Below are positions 54,153 to 63,870 of a stretch of 64,000 bases of DNA, piece after piece. The notes beneath the pieces are model-generated. The model was not told where the DNA came from and did not search any database. It saw only the letters and a list, made by a program, of their open reading frames with translations. The stretch's first letter is position 1. Each line of letters begins with the position of its first letter. The stretch comes from Brevibacillus sp. JNUCC-41. GTDB lineage: Bacteria > Bacillota > Bacilli > Bacillales > DSM-1321. The position numbers were made by a program, and so were the translations under genes. The stretch lies in assembly GCF_014844095.1 (NCBI RefSeq), contig NZ_CP062163.1, positions 496,001 to 560,000 of the forward strand, given 5' to 3'.

Positions 54153-54797
54153 TCACTGATCTTCTTGAACGAGCGAATGTTTAAAAGCGTAAATCACTGC
54201 TTGCGTGCGGTCCTGCACGGCAAGCTTACTTAATATATTGCTGACATGCACTTTGGCTGTTTTCAGGGCTATGTAAAGTTCATCCGCAATTTCCTGATTC
54301 GTTTTCCCTTGTGTCATCAGCAGCAAGATTTCCATTTCACGGTTTGTCAATTGATCATGAAGCTCGGTAATCTTTGGGCGACGCAACTTCTCCATCATTT
54401 TTCCCGTCACTTCAGGTTCAAGTACGCTTTGTCCCTGGAAAGTGGAACGGACGGCTCTCGCAATCTCGCTGGCCTTTGATGTTTTCAACATATAGCTCGT
54501 CGCCCCGGCTTCCAATGCCGGGTACACTTTTTCATCATCCAGGAAGCTTGTCACAATGATGATCTTTGCTTCAGGCCATTTTTCAATAATTCGTTTCGTC
54601 GCTTCTATGCCGTCCATTTCAGGCATCACCAAATCCATCAAAATGATATCCGGACGCAATTCCATTGCCAGTTCGACAGCTTTCAAGCCATTGTCCGCTT
54701 CCCCGATCACCTCGATATCCGACTGTGCAGATAAATAAGCCGATACCCCTATCCTTACCATTTCATGGTCATCGACAAATAATACTTTAATCATCAT
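54153..54797 (-). CDS. liaR: LiaR response regulator
   Basis: 214 aa NarL/FixJ type. Receiver with DDHE pair, phosphoacceptor Asp in [17 protein letters not shown] and Lys in [10 protein letters not shown]-terminal LuxR-type HTH ([40 protein letters not shown]). ATG after GGAGGTG. Last gene of liaIHFSR, controlling the response to lipid-II-binding antibiotics and envelope stress. Confidence 0.92.
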   Translation of the reverse strand: MMIKVLFVDDHEMVRIGVSAYLSAQSDIEVIGEADNGLKAVELAMELRPDIILMDLVMPEMDGIEATKRIIEKWPEAKIIIVTSFLDDEKVYPALEAGATSYMLKTSKASEIARAVRSTFQGQSVLEPEVTGKMMEKLRRPKITELHDQLTNREMEILLLMTQGKTNQEIADELYIALKTAKVHVSNILSKLAVQDRTQAVIYAFKHSLVQEDQ

Positions 54798-55833
54798 GAT
54801 CACCTCCAGCATTTAATAATGGGATTTTCACTTCAAGTTTCGTTCCTTTATTCGGAACGCTTACAAGTTGCATCGTTCCGCCTAATTCAACAGCCCGTTC
54901 ATGCATGTTTTGCAAACCATATGATCCCGTTTTCGACTCCTCGACATTAAAACCGATGCCGTCATCCGTTATCCGTAAAATGATCATCCCATCACGAACG
55001 ATCAATAGCACTTCAAGCGAGTTCGCTTTTGCATGTCTCAGTGTATTGGAAATCGATTCTTGTAAAATCCGAAACAGATGGTCCTCAATCCCCTTATCCA
55101 GAGTGACAGGCTCCATCTTCCAATTTATATCCATCGTCACTTTTTGGGCCAATTCCAAAAGAAGCTCCTTCATTCCTTCATGTAAAGATTTTCCCTTTAA
55201 TGCAACAGGCCTCAAGTGAAGCAATAACGCCCTCATCTCAAGCTGGGATTGATGGATCATTTCTTCCACTACCTTGAATTGTTTCATTTCCGCTTTTTCC
55301 ATATCGGATTGTGACTCGGTGATGGCCGACATGAACATCGAAGCGGCAAACAATTGCTGGCTCACCGAATCATGCAGCTCCCGCGCCAAACGGTTTCGTT
55401 CCTGGGAAACGATTTCCTGAATCTGTTTCTCCTGATCTATGGCCTTTTCATTCGCCATTTTTTGTGATAATTTTGTCTGCTCATTGATTTGCTTATGGAT
55501 CAGTTGCATCCGTTCCGCCATTTTAGCCATCTCTTGGACAGGATACGTCTCCTCTTGCGAAGGTAAGCGGCCCTGTTCAAGCAAATGCAGCCCTTCATCC
55601 ACCCTTTCGAGCTGCCTCTTCCAAAACATTCCCGAAACGACTCCATAAATCAGCCCTACCGTCATGACCAGACTTGGCAGGAATATGACGAAGGGTAAGC
55701 CCATGACCACTTTCTCCCACAATAAGCTCCAGTCTGATAAAGGAAAGATGAAGAAAACCGCAGCCGGCAAGGCAAGGGACAGAACGAAAGCAACACCAAG
55801 GGCAGTCAATATCTGCCGTGCCAGTATACTCAT
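54787..55833 (-). CDS. liaS: LiaS sensor histidine kinase
   Basis: 348 aa intramembrane-sensing kinase. Two membrane helices (8-30, 45-68), HAMP-like linker, HisKA_3 motif [19 protein letters not shown] with the phosphorylated His, HATPase with SNTLRHA and DDGIGF and GLQNMHERA. Overlaps liaF and liaR by a few bases. In B. subtilis LiaF keeps LiaS inactive until the envelope is damaged. Confidence 0.92.
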   Translation of the reverse strand: MSILARQILTALGVAFVLSLALPAAVFFIFPLSDWSLLWEKVVMGLPFVIFLPSLVMTVGLIYGVVSGMFWKRQLERVDEGLHLLEQGRLPSQEETYPVQEMAKMAERMQLIHKQINEQTKLSQKMANEKAIDQEKQIQEIVSQERNRLARELHDSVSQQLFAASMFMSAITESQSDMEKAEMKQFKVVEEMIHQSQLEMRALLLHLRPVALKGKSLHEGMKELLLELAQKVTMDINWKMEPVTLDKGIEDHLFRILQESISNTLRHAKANSLEVLLIVRDGMIILRITDDGIGFNVEESKTGSYGLQNMHERAVELGGTMQLVSVPNKGTKLEVKIPLLNAGGDHDD

Positions 55834-56576
55834 ATCCGCTTCACCTCTAAATCCCCAACTAAGATTGAAGTGATGATATGGACCTTGTGATCCGTTTCAT
55901 TGAACCCTTCCGTTTGGTAGGAATAAATTTGATTAAAGACCCTGGATTCAGGCTTATTTTCAAAAATCCGCGCCCTGCCTGCAATGACAGAATGATGGAC
56001 CCTGATTTCGACGCCATATGGGACGAGAACAGTGATATTGCCAATGATATTCCTGATGGAAATGACAGCGTCGCCTTTCGGTAAAATCGTTTTGCTTAAA
56101 TCGATAACCGTATCACCGATCCCGCCCTGAACATTCACGGAATTCCATTCATATACATGCTCGGCCGTCTGTTGATGACCGAAAAACTTATTTTTAAACA
56201 GGTAATTGATTTTTAGCAATCGTTCCTTATTGATCTTTTCTTCGTCAGAATCGTCATTGGTTAAAATGGGACTGACCCAATCAGGATTCTTTTTGGACTG
56301 ATAATATAAAAACAAAAGATAAATGAGGATCGCCATTAGGAAAAATTTAAAGACGAACATATTCAAGACATTGATGATAAGGGAAATCAACCCTATAAAA
56401 AATAGGATTTTCCCGATGGTCCGTTTTGTGAATTTCCTGCCTACATAGATGCATCCTATTGAAAAAGCGAGGGGAAAAAGGAGACCCCCTCCCTTAAATG
56501 CAATCTCTAAAAAAATCAGGACGACTCCGATGAGAAGTATCCATCCCATATAATCCGTCTTCATCTTGTTCAACAT
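55830..56576 (-). CDS. liaF: LiaF negative regulator
   Basis: 248 aa. Four membrane helices in the first 95 residues and a C-terminal cytoplasmic beta domain (VNVQGGIGDTVIDLSKTILPKG, IRNIIGNITVLVPYGVEI, LEVKRI end). Start at MLNKMKTD chosen by GGGGAGG; an upstream ATG lies in the hairpin. Inhibits LiaS. Confidence 0.9.
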   Translation of the reverse strand: MLNKMKTDYMGWILLIGVVLIFLEIAFKGGGLLFPLAFSIGCIYVGRKFTKRTIGKILFFIGLISLIINVLNMFVFKFFLMAILIYLLFLYYQSKKNPDWVSPILTNDDSDEEKINKERLLKINYLFKNKFFGHQQTAEHVYEWNSVNVQGGIGDTVIDLSKTILPKGDAVISIRNIIGNITVLVPYGVEIRVHHSVIAGRARIFENKPESRVFNQIYSYQTEGFNETDHKVHIITSILVGDLEVKRI

Positions 56577-56612
56577 CGGTTCGCCTCCCCTGTATATGAT
56601 CATGATATTCTT

Positions 56613-56639
56613 AAAAGGCACAGGAACCCGTGCCTTTTA
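56613..56639 (-). terminator. hairpin between liaH and liaF
   Basis: AAAAGGCAC/GTGCCTTTT dyad. It probably lets liaIH accumulate above liaFSR, as in B. subtilis. Confidence 0.65.
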
Positions 56640-56733
56640 AGAATACCATGAAATTATCATGTTCTGACAGCCTGTTTTCCCCCGCCCTCCATTCCAAAAG
56701 GTCAGGGGATAACAGCGATGCCATAAAAAACCT

Positions 56734-57369
56734 TTACGCTTCTTTTTGTTCCAATTCTTTTTCAAGCTGGACAATCCTGGCATCGATCGTATGCCGATTA
56801 TAATCAGTATGGACCTGGTGCTCGATGCGATCGATATAATGCTCCATTTCTTCAAACATCGCTACCGGTTTGGCTTCGGATCTGCCCCCATCCAAAACCC
56901 GATTGATCCGGTTGTTTGCCCGGGCAATATTTTCCCTGCCCATGAGCTCCAGACGCTGCAGATGCATATCCTTCAGTTTATGCTTCATTTCTTCATATTT
57001 CCGCTCCAGTTCAGCCAACTGAACCTCTGCACTTTTATGCGCCTCCTTCAAGCTTAGCGCTCGCTCTTCATAGTGCAGGCTTTCCTTTACAGCAAACTCC
57101 ATTAAATCCGTTTCTCCCGACTGCTTGGCAATCTCAGCCTGATGCTTACGTTTTTCAGCCAGATTTTGCGCTTGATTAAATTCACGCACAAACTCTTCTT
57201 TCAGAAGATATTGACGTTCAAGCAGCTTACCGACCTTTTCTGTCTCCTGCTCACATTGACGCAAATATTGATTTAACATTCCGATTGGGTTTTTTTGCTC
57301 TTTTTTATCCAACAAGTCGTGAAAATCCGCTGAAATCGTTTGTTTCATTCTTGAAAATAAATTACCCAT
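56734..57369 (-). CDS. liaH: LiaH, PspA/IM30-family phage-shock protein
   Basis: 211 aa, almost entirely long coiled coil, as in PspA; begins MGNLFSRMKQTISADFHDLLDKKE. Forms rings that protect the membrane under envelope stress, recruited by LiaI. RBS GAAGGGATG. Confidence 0.92.
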   Translation of the reverse strand: MGNLFSRMKQTISADFHDLLDKKEQKNPIGMLNQYLRQCEQETEKVGKLLERQYLLKEEFVREFNQAQNLAEKRKHQAEIAKQSGETDLMEFAVKESLHYEERALSLKEAHKSAEVQLAELERKYEEMKHKLKDMHLQRLELMGRENIARANNRINRVLDGGRSEAKPVAMFEEMEHYIDRIEHQVHTDYNRHTIDARIVQLEKELEQKEA

Positions 57370-57388
57370 TCTAATTACATCCCTTCTA

Positions 57389-57736
57389 TTAGTTCTTATT
57401 CAACTCTTTCCACTCTCTTTCAAAATTTGAGAATGGGTCATTTTCTTTAGATGATGCACTTTCATCATTTTCATTCCATTTTTTATAAACCAGGTAAAGA
57501 ACATAAGCTGCCACCAGTCCCAATATTGCCGGGATATGGGAAATAGAAACGATCAGCACGATAATGGAGACTGATCCCCACGCAATCTTCGCCCCTGTCG
57601 ATTCGGACTTCATGAACTGCTTGAATCCAAAGTATAGGATCGTCAAGCAAATCGCCAGGCTGATCAGTGGACCAACGTTCGCCAGTAACAGAAAAAGCGC
57701 GATCAGTCCTACAATAAACAAACCAAATTTCTTCAT
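57389..57736 (-). CDS. liaI: LiaI-like small membrane protein
   Basis: 115 aa, four hydrophobic segments in residues 1-85 and a charged acidic tail (NENDESASSKENDPFSNFERE). First gene of the operon, 19 bases before liaH; anchors LiaH in the membrane in B. subtilis. RBS AAAGGAGG. Confidence 0.85.
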   Translation of the reverse strand: MKKFGLFIVGLIALFLLLANVGPLISLAICLTILYFGFKQFMKSESTGAKIAWGSVSIIVLIVSISHIPAILGLVAAYVLYLVYKKWNENDESASSKENDPFSNFEREWKELNKN

Positions 57737-57818
57737 TGTTTTCGTCCTCCTTTCTATGTTTATATCTTATCTATTTTTACAAGTTCGTATAATGAGCCTT
57801 AGCTATATTTTCTAGTAA

Positions 57819-57844
57819 GACTTAAGGCGTAGACGCCGTAAGTC
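57819..57844 (-). promoter_or_regulatory. candidate LiaR operator upstream of liaI
   Basis: 26-bp near-perfect inverted repeat, arms GACTTAaGGCGT/ACGCCgTAAGTC, about 90 bases before the liaI start. Position fits LiaR activation; identity inferred. Confidence 0.5.
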
Positions 57845-57867
57845 CGATGCTAATGAGGGCGTTTTAT

Positions 57868-58414
57868 TAGTGTGTTTTGGCGGTTTACACGTGAATTTGG
57901 GCAGTTTACTTGTGAGTTTTGCTGCTTTACTCGTGAGTTTGGGCAGCTTACTCGTGAGTTTTGCTGTTTTACTCGTGAATTTGGGCAGTTTACTCGTGAA
58001 TTCTGCTGGTTTACTCGTGAGTTTGGCGTTTACTCGTGAATTCCGCCGCTTTACTCGTAAGTTTTGCGTTTACTCGTGAATTCTGCGGTTTTACTCGTGA
58101 GTTTTGCGTTTACTCGTGAATTCTGCGGTTTTACTCGTGAGTTTGGGCAGTTTACTCGTGAGTTTTGCTGTTTTACTCGTAAATTCTGCGGTTTTACTCG
58201 TGAGTTCCGCCGCTTTACTCGTGAATTTGGGCAGTTTACTCGTGAGTTCCGCCGCTTTACTCGTGAATTCTGCGGCTTTACTCGTGAATTCCGCCGTTTT
58301 ACTCGTAAATTCTGCGGTTTTACTCGTGAGTTCCGCCGCTTTACTCGTGAATTTGGGCAGTTTACTCGTGAATTCCGCCGCTTTACTCGTGAGTTTAATG
58401 TTTTTGCTCGAAAT
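57868..58414. repeat. 21-bp tandem repeat array, copy 2
   Basis: About 26 units of TTTACTCGTGAATTTGGGCAG, with alternating 3' ends (GGGCAG, TGCTGT, CCGCCGC) and a few 19-base units. Long frames through it read TREF/RRF heptads in two registers, with no ribosome site. Same unit as the array near 12.3 kb, in opposite orientation. Confidence 0.88.
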
Positions 58415-58444
58415 GCTTAATGTTGTAAAGCCTTGAATAAAAAA

Positions 58445-58469
58445 AATCTTCCGATATTACCGGAAGATT
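58445..58469 (-). terminator. terminator after the TetR gene
   Basis: AATCTTCCG/CGGAAGATT then TTTTTT on the minus strand. Confidence 0.85.
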
Positions 58470-58487
58470 GGTGAACTGCCATAATCA

Positions 58488-59102
58488 TTACAAATACAAG
58501 CCTTCGACGTACACTGAGGTGATGGTTTGAGCAATTTCTTCGACAGAACTTTGATGTTCGTTTCGGACGATTTCCCACAGATACATTTCATTTGTGAAAA
58601 ACCATCCTCTTGCCACAAGCTCATGGTTTAGTTCAGTTCTTGCCAGTCCATTTTGCTGTGCATAGGCGACGTCCTTTGAAATTCGCTGAATGAACTTCAT
58701 GCGGATCGCTTTCCATTTATCTGAAATAATGGTTGAGAACCCAATGGCCTGTTCGAAAACTTGCATCATATTGCGTTCAGCTTCAGCCATTTTCAAAAAA
58801 GCATTAGCTTGTCTGTTTATGATATGTTTTGCTTCGTCTTTTGATTTTGGAAAGAAAGAGGTTTCGGCAATTTCATAAAATTGCTCCATTACATTTTCCA
58901 TTAATACAATCAGCAGATCCTCTTTCCCTTTAAAATGAACATAGGCCGTTCCGTATCCGATGTTTGCCCTTTTGATCATTTGGGAAATAAGCGCAGCTTG
59001 ATAACCTTCTTCAAGAAATGTTTCCTTTGCAGCTTCTAATAACTTTTGCCGTGTCATGATCGAGCGTAAATGCCGCTTATCCCCTACTTTGCCATTCTCC
59101 AT
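58488..59102 (-). CDS. TetR-family regulator, probable kyn repressor
   Basis: 204 aa. N-terminal HTH (RQKLLEAAKETFLEEGYQAALISQMIKRANIGYGTAYVHFKGKEDLL), helical ligand domain. Divergent from kynU with a TGACACCGTGTCA dyad between them. Likely represses the kynurenine operon until a tryptophan metabolite binds. RBS GGGGAGG. Confidence 0.85.
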   Translation of the reverse strand: MENGKVGDKRHLRSIMTRQKLLEAAKETFLEEGYQAALISQMIKRANIGYGTAYVHFKGKEDLLIVLMENVMEQFYEIAETSFFPKSKDEAKHIINRQANAFLKMAEAERNMMQVFEQAIGFSTIISDKWKAIRMKFIQRISKDVAYAQQNGLARTELNHELVARGWFFTNEMYLWEIVRNEHQSSVEEIAQTITSVYVEGLYL

Positions 59103-59204
59103 GCTTATTCCTCCCCTTATCTTCTAGCATAAAGGATTTCCATAAAATAAAAAACATTTGTTGGAAAGGTTGATTCAATGTTTATAATTTTCTGAATTAA
59201 CTTA

Positions 59205-59234
59205 TTGACACCGTGTCATATTCTTTGGTACGAT
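59205..59234 (+). promoter_or_regulatory. kynU promoter with overlapping TetR operator
   Basis: TTGACA, 18-base spacer, TACGAT. The dyad TGACACCGTGTCA (59206-59218) overlaps the -35, so binding would block transcription. Confidence 0.7.
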
Positions 59235-59275
59235 TCTCCTAGAATTATTTAGAATACTAATATAGGAGGATGATT

Positions 59276-60553
59276 ATGGTTTCTGAATACACATTGGATC
59301 ACGCTAAACAAATGGATGAGAAAGATACTCTTAAAGGATTTCGAGAAGAGTTTTATTTAAAGCCGGGTTCCATCTATATGGATGGAAATTCATTGGGGCT
59401 TCTTTCGAAAAGGGCTGAGCGCACTCTTTTGGAATCTTTGGAAGATTGGAAGGAACATGGAATCGATGGATGGACGCAAGGAAATCACCCATGGTTTTTC
59501 ATGGCTGAGAAATTGGGAGCGAAGATGGCCCCATTGGTTGGGGCTTCTCCCGAGGAAGTTATCGTAACCGGCTCCACAACTGTAAATCTGCATCAGCTTG
59601 TTGCCACTTTTTATAAGCCAGAAGGTACGCGCACAAAAATTTTAGCAGATGAATTAACCTTTCCGACTGATATTTATGCCCTTCAAAGTCAGCTGCGTAC
59701 ACATGGATACGATCCGGAGACAGATCTCATCCGCGTCAAAAGCTCGGATGGCAGATTTCTTGAAGAGGATGACATCATCAAGGCAATGAACGATGACATC
59801 GCTTTGATCATCTTGCCTACAGTCCTGTATCGCAGCGGTCAAATATTGGATATGAAACGATTAACTGCTGAAGCTCATAAAAGAGGAATCGTAATCGGAT
59901 TTGACGGATGTCATTCTATCGGTGCAATTCCGCATTCATTCAGCGAATGGGATGTGGATTTTGCGTATTGGTGCAATTATAAACATTTAAATGGCGGCCC
60001 TGGCGGTGTCGGCGGTTTATATGTAAATCGAAAACATTTTGGAACGATGCCTGGATTGGCTGGATGGTTCAGCTCCAAAAAAGATAAACAATTTGATATG
60101 GAACATACGTTAACACCAGCTGAATCAGCAGGCGCGTATCAAATCGGCACTCCCCATGTGTTAAGTTGTGCACCTTTGATTGGGTCTTTGGACATTTTTA
60201 TTGAAGCGGGAATCGAGAATATTCGCGAAAAATCCCTGAAAATCAATCAATATTTAATGGATTTAGTCGAATCCGAATTGGCAGACATGGGATTTTTCAT
60301 CGGAACTCCTAGAGAAGACAAGCGCCGCGGAGGTCATGTAAGCCTTGAGCATAAAGAAGCTGCACGGATATGCAAGGCATTGAAAGAGAACGGTGTCATT
60401 CCCGATTTCCGAGCACCTAACATCATTCGTCTCGCTCCGGTTGCACTATATACTTCCTACGCAGAAGTTTGGGAAGTTGTACAAATACTCAAGAAAATCA
60501 TGTCAGAAAAACAATATGAAAAATTCAAGAATGAGCGTGAAGTGGTCGCATAA
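59276..60553 (+). CDS. kynU: kynureninase
   Basis: Cleaves kynurenine to anthranilate and alanine; PLP enzyme, 425 aa. Substrate-binding start ([13 protein letters not shown]), PLP Lys in [15 protein letters not shown], then [14 protein letters not shown] six bases after AGGAGG. First gene of the operon with permease, kynA and kynB. Confidence 0.95.
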   Translation: MVSEYTLDHAKQMDEKDTLKGFREEFYLKPGSIYMDGNSLGLLSKRAERTLLESLEDWKEHGIDGWTQGNHPWFFMAEKLGAKMAPLVGASPEEVIVTGSTTVNLHQLVATFYKPEGTRTKILADELTFPTDIYALQSQLRTHGYDPETDLIRVKSSDGRFLEEDDIIKAMNDDIALIILPTVLYRSGQILDMKRLTAEAHKRGIVIGFDGCHSIGAIPHSFSEWDVDFAYWCNYKHLNGGPGGVGGLYVNRKHFGTMPGLAGWFSSKKDKQFDMEHTLTPAESAGAYQIGTPHVLSCAPLIGSLDIFIEAGIENIREKSLKINQYLMDLVESELADMGFFIGTPREDKRRGGHVSLEHKEAARICKALKENGVIPDFRAPNIIRLAPVALYTSYAEVWEVVQILKKIMSEKQYEKFKNEREVVA

Positions 60554-60642
60554 CATGGAATTCCGCCAGATGGGGCTCATCCCTCAAATGGTCAGTTAAT
60601 GTGAGCAGGATAAAATCTTTTTTGATAAAAAGGGGATGAACT

Positions 60643-62064
60643 ATGGAGAACAAAAATACTCAATTGAACTTTAAAGATGAGCCAGAAAAAGGATTAAAAC
60701 GTGAGCTGGAAACAAATCAGCTTTCCATGATCGCTATGGGCTGCGCCATCGGGACAGGGCTATTCCTTGGCAGCGGGCTTGCCATTCAAGCGGCAGGGCC
60801 AAGTGTATTGCTCAGCTATGCACTCGGGGCATTCATTGTTTTACTGTTGATGGGCTGTTTAGCCGAAATGACGGTTGCCCATCCCACTTCCGGATCTTTT
60901 GGGGCCATTGCTGAAAAGTACATGACTCCGATGGCTGGCTATCTTGTCCGCTATTCTTATTGGATTGCCAATGTTTTGGCTGTTGGGGTTGAGGTAAGTG
61001 CAGTCAGCGTGTATATGAAGTATTGGTTTCCGACCGTGCCGGGAATCGTATGGATTTTAGTGTTTGCAGGTGCACTGATTTATGTAAATGCTACTAGCGT
61101 GAATACATTCGCTACATTTGAGTATTGGTTCTCCTTCATTAAAATAAGTGCCATTGTTGGTTTTATCCTTCTTGGATCGTATGTACTATTCGGTTCTTCC
61201 GATCAGCCGCATATAGGACCTGAGAACTTTGTAAATGAAGGCGGTTTTTTCCCATTTGGCGGGTGGGGAATGTGGGTGGCCGTATTTATTTCTTTATTCA
61301 GCTTTCTTGGAACAGAAATGATAGCGGTTACATCGGGAGAAGCAAAAGATCCGGATGCAGCTGTTCCAAAAGCCTTAAAAGCGACCGTGTTCCGTTTATC
61401 CACCTTCTATGTGCTGACAATCGGCATCATGTTGATGATCGTACCGTGGAAAACGGCTGGGATTGAGGAAAGTCCATTCGTCAAAGTAATGGAAATCTTG
61501 AACATTCCTGGTGCATCCGGGATCATGAACTTTATTATTTTAACGGCTGCAGTATCTGCCATGAATGCCCAGCTCTATGCTTCAACACGTATGATGTTTT
61601 CATTGGCTCGCGGAAAACATGCACCTAGCTTTTTAGGAAAGCTAAACAAAAGGGGCGTTCCGGGAAAAGCACTTGCTGTCTCTACAACCGGGATTTTCAT
61701 TGCGGCAGGCGTTCATGCGTTACTTCCTGGTTCATCCTATGCATTCATGATGGGGATCTCCATGTTCGGTGCCATGTTCACATGGCTCATGATCTTCATT
61801 TCCCATTTGTTTTTCAGGGTTAAATGGGAGAAAACCGGCGGACGCAAATTACCGGTAAGGATGATCGGTTTTCCCTATTTAACGATATTGGGCGCCGTTC
61901 TTCTATTCAGCTTAATGATTACAACATGGTTTACAGATTTCAAGATCATGCTTCAATTCGGGATACCTTGGTTACTATTTTTAACTATTGCTTATTTTGT
62001 TTCAAAAAGAAGAAATATTAACCATAATGTAATGGAAGAACCTCTGGAAAAGAAGATAGAATAG
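60643..62064 (+). CDS. APC-family amino-acid permease of the kyn operon
   Basis: 473 aa, 12 spans. LETNQLSMIAMGCAIGTGLFLGSGLAIQAAGPSVLLSYALGA and FLGTEMIAVTSGEAKDPDAAVPKA mark the AAT family. Placed within kynU-kynA-kynB, it most likely imports tryptophan or kynurenine; assignment from context. RBS AGGGGATG. Confidence 0.83.
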   Translation: MENKNTQLNFKDEPEKGLKRELETNQLSMIAMGCAIGTGLFLGSGLAIQAAGPSVLLSYALGAFIVLLLMGCLAEMTVAHPTSGSFGAIAEKYMTPMAGYLVRYSYWIANVLAVGVEVSAVSVYMKYWFPTVPGIVWILVFAGALIYVNATSVNTFATFEYWFSFIKISAIVGFILLGSYVLFGSSDQPHIGPENFVNEGGFFPFGGWGMWVAVFISLFSFLGTEMIAVTSGEAKDPDAAVPKALKATVFRLSTFYVLTIGIMLMIVPWKTAGIEESPFVKVMEILNIPGASGIMNFIILTAAVSAMNAQLYASTRMMFSLARGKHAPSFLGKLNKRGVPGKALAVSTTGIFIAAGVHALLPGSSYAFMMGISMFGAMFTWLMIFISHLFFRVKWEKTGGRKLPVRMIGFPYLTILGAVLLFSLMITTWFTDFKIMLQFGIPWLLFLTIAYFVSKRRNINHNVMEEPLEKKIE

Positions 62065-62113
62065 AATGACGGAATAAATAGTTTTGCATTTGGAAAAGTG
62101 AGGAGATTGCGGA

Positions 62114-62968
62114 ATGAAGAATATGGATAACAATGAACAAACAATAACTGGTCTAGAGAAAGAAATTCAAACCGATTTTCAAAAAGCGATGTCTTACGGA
62201 GATTATCTCCACCTAGATAAGATTTTAACTAGTCAACATAGATGTTCCGATCATCATGATGAAATGCTATTCATCATTATCCATCAAGCGAGTGAGCTAT
62301 GGATGAAGCTCATTTTGCATGAGTTGACAGCAGCAACTGAGTCCATCCGCCAAAACAAGTTGGAACCTTCGTTTAAAATGCTGTCGCGCGTTTCGAGGAT
62401 CCAGCAGCAATTGATCCAGTCCTGGAATGTCCTTTCAACTTTGACGCCGGCTGAATACATGGAGTTCAGGGATAAACTGGGACAATCTTCCGGGTTCCAA
62501 TCTTATCAGAATCGTTTGATTGAATTTGCATTAGGAAACAAAAATGTCCATACGCTATCAGTCTATCAGCACCAAACAGATTTATACGGGCAAATGCAGC
62601 AGGCCCTTCATGAACCAAGTATTTATGACGCGGCGATCAATGCACTTGTGGCGCGCGGATTACCTATTGATCAAGAAGCCACCAGCAGGGATTGGTCACA
62701 AAGATATGAACCAAATGCCAGTGTAGAAGAGGCGTGGCTGACAGTTTACCGCGATGTTGAGCAATATTGGGACTTATATGAGCTGGGCGAGAAGTTAGTG
62801 GACATTGGCCATCAACAGCAATTATGGCGTTTTAATCATATGACTACAGTGGAAAGAATTATTGGTAATAAACAAGGTACTGGCGGATCATCAGGTGTAA
62901 CGTATTTAAAAAGAGCGCTCGATCAACACTTTTTCCCGGAACTATGGAGTCTAAGAACGAAGCTATAA
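62114..62968 (+). CDS. kynA: tryptophan 2,3-dioxygenase
   Basis: Heme enzyme opening the indole ring of tryptophan to N-formylkynurenine. 284 aa; [56 protein letters not shown] and [14 protein letters not shown] (heme-ligand His). RBS GAGGAGA. Confidence 0.95.
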   Translation: MKNMDNNEQTITGLEKEIQTDFQKAMSYGDYLHLDKILTSQHRCSDHHDEMLFIIIHQASELWMKLILHELTAATESIRQNKLEPSFKMLSRVSRIQQQLIQSWNVLSTLTPAEYMEFRDKLGQSSGFQSYQNRLIEFALGNKNVHTLSVYQHQTDLYGQMQQALHEPSIYDAAINALVARGLPIDQEATSRDWSQRYEPNASVEEAWLTVYRDVEQYWDLYELGEKLVDIGHQQQLWRFNHMTTVERIIGNKQGTGGSSGVTYLKRALDQHFFPELWSLRTKL

Positions 62969-62989
62969 GAAGAGATGGAGGTAAGGTGC

Positions 62990-63616
62990 ATGGGGACATG
63001 GATTGATATTTCACAACGTCTGGATGAAAACGTTGCAGTTTGGCCTGGAGATACACCTTTTTCATACAAAGTCAATTGGAGTAAAGAAGAAAGTGGATCT
63101 GTCAATGTAGGTCAAATCAATATGAGTATCCACACCGGTACCCATATTGATGCTCCTTTTCATTTTGATGACGATGGAAAAAGAGTGATTGATTTGGATC
63201 TCGATTTATATATGGGAAGTGCCCGGGTTATCCATTTACCTAACAAAACAAGCATCGGTGTCAATGAATTATCCAGTATAGACCTGCAAGGCGTTACCCG
63301 TCTGTTAATTCGGACGGACGCTTGGAAGAATCGGAGTGTGTTTCCACAAACCATTCCTCATATCCAGCCAGAATTAGCGGCATATCTTTCAGAACACGGC
63401 GTTCGTCTTATTGGTCTTGATTTACCATCAGTAGATCCCTTGGATAGTAAAGAACTATCTGCACATCATGAACTTGCCGGTCATGGAATTCACATTTTGG
63501 AAGGTCTTGTACTAGACGGTATAGGAACGGGTAATTATGAGTTGGCTGCCCTCCCTCTTCCATTAGTTGAAGCAGATGGAAGTCCGGTACGTGCTGTGTT
63601 GAAAAAGTTACCCTAA
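62990..63616 (+). CDS. kynB: kynurenine formamidase
   Basis: Hydrolyses N-formylkynurenine. 208 aa, cyclase-like metal hydrolase; metal site HTGTHIDAPFHF and WPGDTPF, then LIGLDLPSVDPLDSKELSAHHEL. Start chosen eight bases after GGAGG. Completes the three-step route from tryptophan to anthranilate. Confidence 0.95.
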   Translation: MGTWIDISQRLDENVAVWPGDTPFSYKVNWSKEESGSVNVGQINMSIHTGTHIDAPFHFDDDGKRVIDLDLDLYMGSARVIHLPNKTSIGVNELSSIDLQGVTRLLIRTDAWKNRSVFPQTIPHIQPELAAYLSEHGVRLIGLDLPSVDPLDSKELSAHHELAGHGIHILEGLVLDGIGTGNYELAALPLPLVEADGSPVRAVLKKLP

Positions 63617-63645
63617 CTTATAACAGTGTTGGCAATGAACTAATA

Positions 63646-63686
63646 AAAAAACGAGCCAGATCAAAAAATGATTTGGCTTGTTTTTT
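63646..63686 (+). terminator. terminator of the kyn operon
   Basis: ACGAGCCAgATC/GATtTGGCTTGT followed by TTTTTT. Confidence 0.85.
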
Positions 63687-63742
63687 GTTTCATTAAGGCT
63701 GTTTTCGCTTACTTTGTTGCTATTTTCCAAGTAAAGCGGTGT

Positions 63743-63870
63743 GGTTGATTTCCCCTCCAGATGCTCGCTTTCCGCGGGGCGGGCGGTGAGCCTCCACGGC
63801 GTATACGCCTGTGGGGTCTCACCTGTCCCGCTGCTCCCGCAGGAGTCTCGCACTTGCGCTCCAATCAACC
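63743..63870. repeat. 128-bp GC-rich dyad repeat element (MITE-like)
   Basis: Ends GGTTGATT/AATCAACC, with inner inverted blocks (CTCCAGATGC / GCACTTGCGCTCC, GGCGTATACGCC, CGGGGCGGGC). I recall nearly identical intergenic elements in other Bacillus genomes. It has no gene; the reading frame through it is spurious. Confidence 0.7.

Noticed and set aside
54153..57736. Broken lia operon because liaG is absent
   Set aside because: All five regulatory and effector genes are intact; liaG is not needed for LiaFSR function in many relatives, so this looks like ordinary variation.
57868..58414. CRISPR array
   Set aside because: Units are contiguous, without unique spacers, and no cas genes are present.
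58064..58436. Two overlapping long frames of TREF/RRF heptads through the repeat array
   Set aside because: They follow from a 21-bp repeat with no stop in two registers; no ribosome site or conserved end, and the distant array has the same property.
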